Source: Clostridium sp.
GTDB taxonomy: Bacteria > Bacillota_A > Clostridia > Lachnospirales > Lachnospiraceae
DNA: 6,346 nt
Reading direction: 5' to 3'
NCBI GenBank assembly: GCA_023666975.1
Contig: JAMPAW010000183.1
Span: 1-6,346 of the forward strand
Shown here: positions 6,001 through 6,346 of the stretch, in pieces
Numbering within the stretch: the first letter of the stretch is position 1
Layout of the letters: every line of letters begins with the position of its first letter
Made by a program: the position numbers and the translations under genes
Notes under the pieces: model-generated
The model's database searches: none
What the model was told of the DNA's origin: nothing
What the model saw: the letters and a program-made list of their open reading frames with translations, nothing else

Positions 6001-6346
6001 GGAGTCGATACTTATCTTATTCATGCAAATGCAGGAAACGACACCATAAACAACTATGACACTGGAAGCGGTCGTGTGCAGGATAGGCTTGTGTTCGGTG
6101 AGGGAATCCGGCCGGAGGACATCGAGCTCCTGAGGGAGGGCTATGACCTTGTGTTAAGGAACAGGGAGAGCGGCCAGGAGACGCGTATTTATAATCAGTT
6201 CTACAGTTCATACTACAGTCTGCAGAACATCGAGTTTGCGGACGGAACAGCATGGGGGCTGGAAGACTTAAAAGACATGACATACATGGTTCGCGGGACG
6301 GAGGGGGATGACAGTCTCGGAGGGTTCGGCAGCACCTACGGTTATG
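3079..6346 (+). CDS. Large FrpC-like self-processing RTX protein, type I secretion substrate (3' end beyond window)
   Basis: The frame stays open from ATG 3079 to the window edge (1089 codons seen), so the C-terminus and any type I secretion signal are missing here. There is no N-terminal signal peptide, as expected for type I export. In order: residues 1-410 unrecognised, mainly helical; about 462-506 a hydrophobic Gly/Ala/Cys-rich segment; 540 to about 717 a FrpC-type self-processing module beginning ADPLVLDMDGDG; 720-733 (LPDVRAFGSVASLH) and 786-799 (IDARKLHIVEQIMG), segments that recur after this module in FrpC-like proteins; 936-979 RTX nonapeptides; 1002-1060 a haemolysin-type calcium-binding-related domain; 1073 onward a new RTX block. 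Calcium outside the cell should fold the repeats and trigger cleavage at D540-P541. AAGGGAG at 3059-3065 lies 13 bases before the ATG, longer than ideal, so coupling to the gene ending at 3076 is likely. Whether the N-terminal part is a toxin, an adhesin or an enzyme is unknown. Confidence 0.93.
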   Translation, partial: MSKKIEIEKVIEILEEVHGSDVAFSVTPDSFEWSWAFEKMNERDWSCVFNEVGIKGADDYETIYNLQEFVKENFSFSIGDSKGVVYYGQANSEDAMWRIVDAMTKEEGSNLAYISSTEAGKLFNSKLFNKELGKYLDDKSLLKKVDNTTKLYDGIKTDGVIKENYFGGGKALKSLNDFFSECYIKSIKSPDVITLLSGSNKAANNAGLNAFCRTEFKAIMENNNIVTINGVNKEVFKNIFNSVIDRSKAYDVVCEALKASEITHLKDIYYVKSGEEITIVAKDTENAVRLLDTMVANGKIGTSSLDDIIKACGSGITKETENALKSIMKNYDESLIELLKADSENILKLAEKDVLSVGKYTIEKDGTITEVLENDIKISAKIEKEITTAEKALEEGYEVVKGTDGKVFKITKGGVIKFLNVAGGVLIAIDTAATIKSAVEEYGKGNYETGCKELVTYVSELSVSIGASTLFTTVATAVCAVAGVTICGPVLLFAGIAGCICGLVWGHEIGDYLGDFICDLLGYEDANYAEAGAAIPYVADPLVLDMDGDGFELLSLKEGVYFDADARDLAENTAWVSGDDALLAIDLNSDGIINDGSELFGTSTVLADGGVAGSGFEALRQYDSNNDGVIDASDEDYSKLLVWQDKNSNGISESGELNSLASMGIESISLMTTEEDGIMVSSVNYTDGTSTKIGEFNFEAQLSNTIEKEQIMVSDEIAALPDVRAFGSVASLHTLMQQDETGILQGYVEGFIMATSISEREAIVEDILLSITNSDSIDPNSRGGLIDARKLHIVEQIMGKDFLGTAGSNPVNTAASIITDIYNDIFNVYYCLLNAQTHLAEYVDLLYITQNENGVKTINVDFFNSIINIAKKNGQDLTEIVGEMGRYIKYINVTNSENFCEYINNYITDDKYLTSIVRVCYPDSYIGTDGNDTRTGTSSDDLLYGGAGNDILNGGEGNDLLFGGTGDDVLHGEVGVDTYLIHANAGNDTINNYDTGSGRVQDRLVFGEGIRPEDIELLREGYDLVLRNRESGQETRIYNQFYSSYYSLQNIEFADGTAWGLEDLKDMTYMVRGTEGDDSLGGFGSTYGY
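4462..4596 (+). other. Hydrophobic, cysteine-bearing segment of the RTX protein
   Basis: Residues 462-506 form a long run of Ala, Gly, Val, Ile and Leu, from SVSIGASTLF to CGLVWG. It is long enough for one or two membrane-crossing hairpins. It contains Cys 479, 487, 499 and 501, with Cys 518 just beyond. Its place directly before the self-processing module resembles the hydrophobic glycine-rich segments of toxin delivery proteins. A role in membrane insertion or translocation of the N-terminal part is inferred. Confidence 0.7.
4696..5229 (+). other. Calcium-dependent self-processing module (Asp-Pro cleavage), FrpC type
   Basis: The module starts at D540-P541, followed by LVLDMDGDG, the signature after the scissile bond in Neisseria FrpC. 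Calcium-type loops follow: D586-L-N-S-D-G, D623-S-N-N-D-G-V-I-D631-x2-D634, and D645-K-N-S-N-G-I-S-E653-x2-E656. The acidic residues D623, D634, D645 and E656 are spaced by exactly 11. From memory, the residues needed in FrpC (D499, D510, D521, E532, with D414-P415 cleaved) have the same spacing and nearly the same distance from the bond (85 versus 83 residues). In that family calcium causes cleavage of Asp-Pro, and the new Asp end can form an isopeptide bond to a lysine. All key positions seem kept here. The C-terminal limit is set by analogy. Confidence 0.85.
5884..6015 (+). repeat. RTX nonapeptide calcium-binding repeats
   Basis: Residues 936-979 read as successive GGxGxDxLx units: GTSSDDLLY, GGAGNDILN, GGEGNDLLF, GGTGDDVLH, then the degenerate GEVGVDTYL. 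Such repeats form a calcium-bound parallel beta-roll after export through a type I secretion channel. The second block, beginning RGTEGDDSLGG at residue 1072 (from 6292), is cut by the window edge. Confidence 0.96.
6016..6276 (+). other. Haemolysin-type calcium-binding protein-related domain (PF06594-like)
   Basis: Residues 980-1066 fit the pattern of the domain that alternates with RTX blocks: DRLVFGEGIRPEDIELLREG, then DLVLRN, then the closing IEFADGTAWG. It would cap or space the beta-rolls. The DNA of this stretch is much richer in G+C than the preceding gene body. Confidence 0.88.

Overview
The window looks like chromosome from a low-to-moderate G+C anaerobic Firmicute, most likely a clostridial gut bacterium of the Lachnospiraceae type. 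This rests on strong AGGAGG-type ribosome binding sites, A+T-rich codon use, a clostridial-style cyclic-di-GMP riboswitch with an intrinsic terminator, and a Gram-positive TolC-like gene. The assignment is inferred from style, not from a marker gene. All genes read on the + strand.

Layout. Positions 1-48 are the 3' end of a riboswitch expression platform: the last bases of an aptamer plus a perfect intrinsic terminator. It leads into gene 1 (73-969), a secreted, mostly alpha-helical TolC-family-like protein. The 310-base gap that follows holds a set of three TTTTGCC/GGCAAAA elements spaced about two helical turns apart, a near-consensus extended -10 promoter (1043-1071), a complete c-di-GMP-I (GEMM-I) riboswitch (about 1075-1163) and its terminator (1164-1195). 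The last 47 bases of this second element match positions 1-47 exactly, so both transcription units are probably under the same second-messenger control.

The second unit is a compact operon of four genes. Three encode proteins I do not recognise (187, 231 and 176 aa; 1280-1843, 1840-2535, 2546-3076). The fourth is a large RTX protein starting at 3079 and still open at the window edge (1089 codons visible). It has no signal peptide. In order it has a roughly 410-residue unrecognised N-terminal region, a hydrophobic Gly/Ala/Cys-rich segment, a FrpC-like calcium-dependent self-processing module with the Asp-Pro scissile bond in place (D540-P541) and EF-hand-like loops, a FrpC-family helical middle region, RTX nonapeptides, and a haemolysin-type calcium-binding-related domain followed by the start of another RTX block.

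Working model (inference). c-di-GMP controls, by transcription attenuation, both an export component (TolC-like gene 1) and a type I-secreted, self-cleaving RTX protein with three small partner proteins. In Gram-negative bacteria c-di-GMP control of RTX adhesins is known (the LapA/LapD system, a protein-level mechanism). Here the link would be a riboswitch, in an organism that seems to have a single membrane. No ABC transporter or HlyD-type adaptor is visible in the window.
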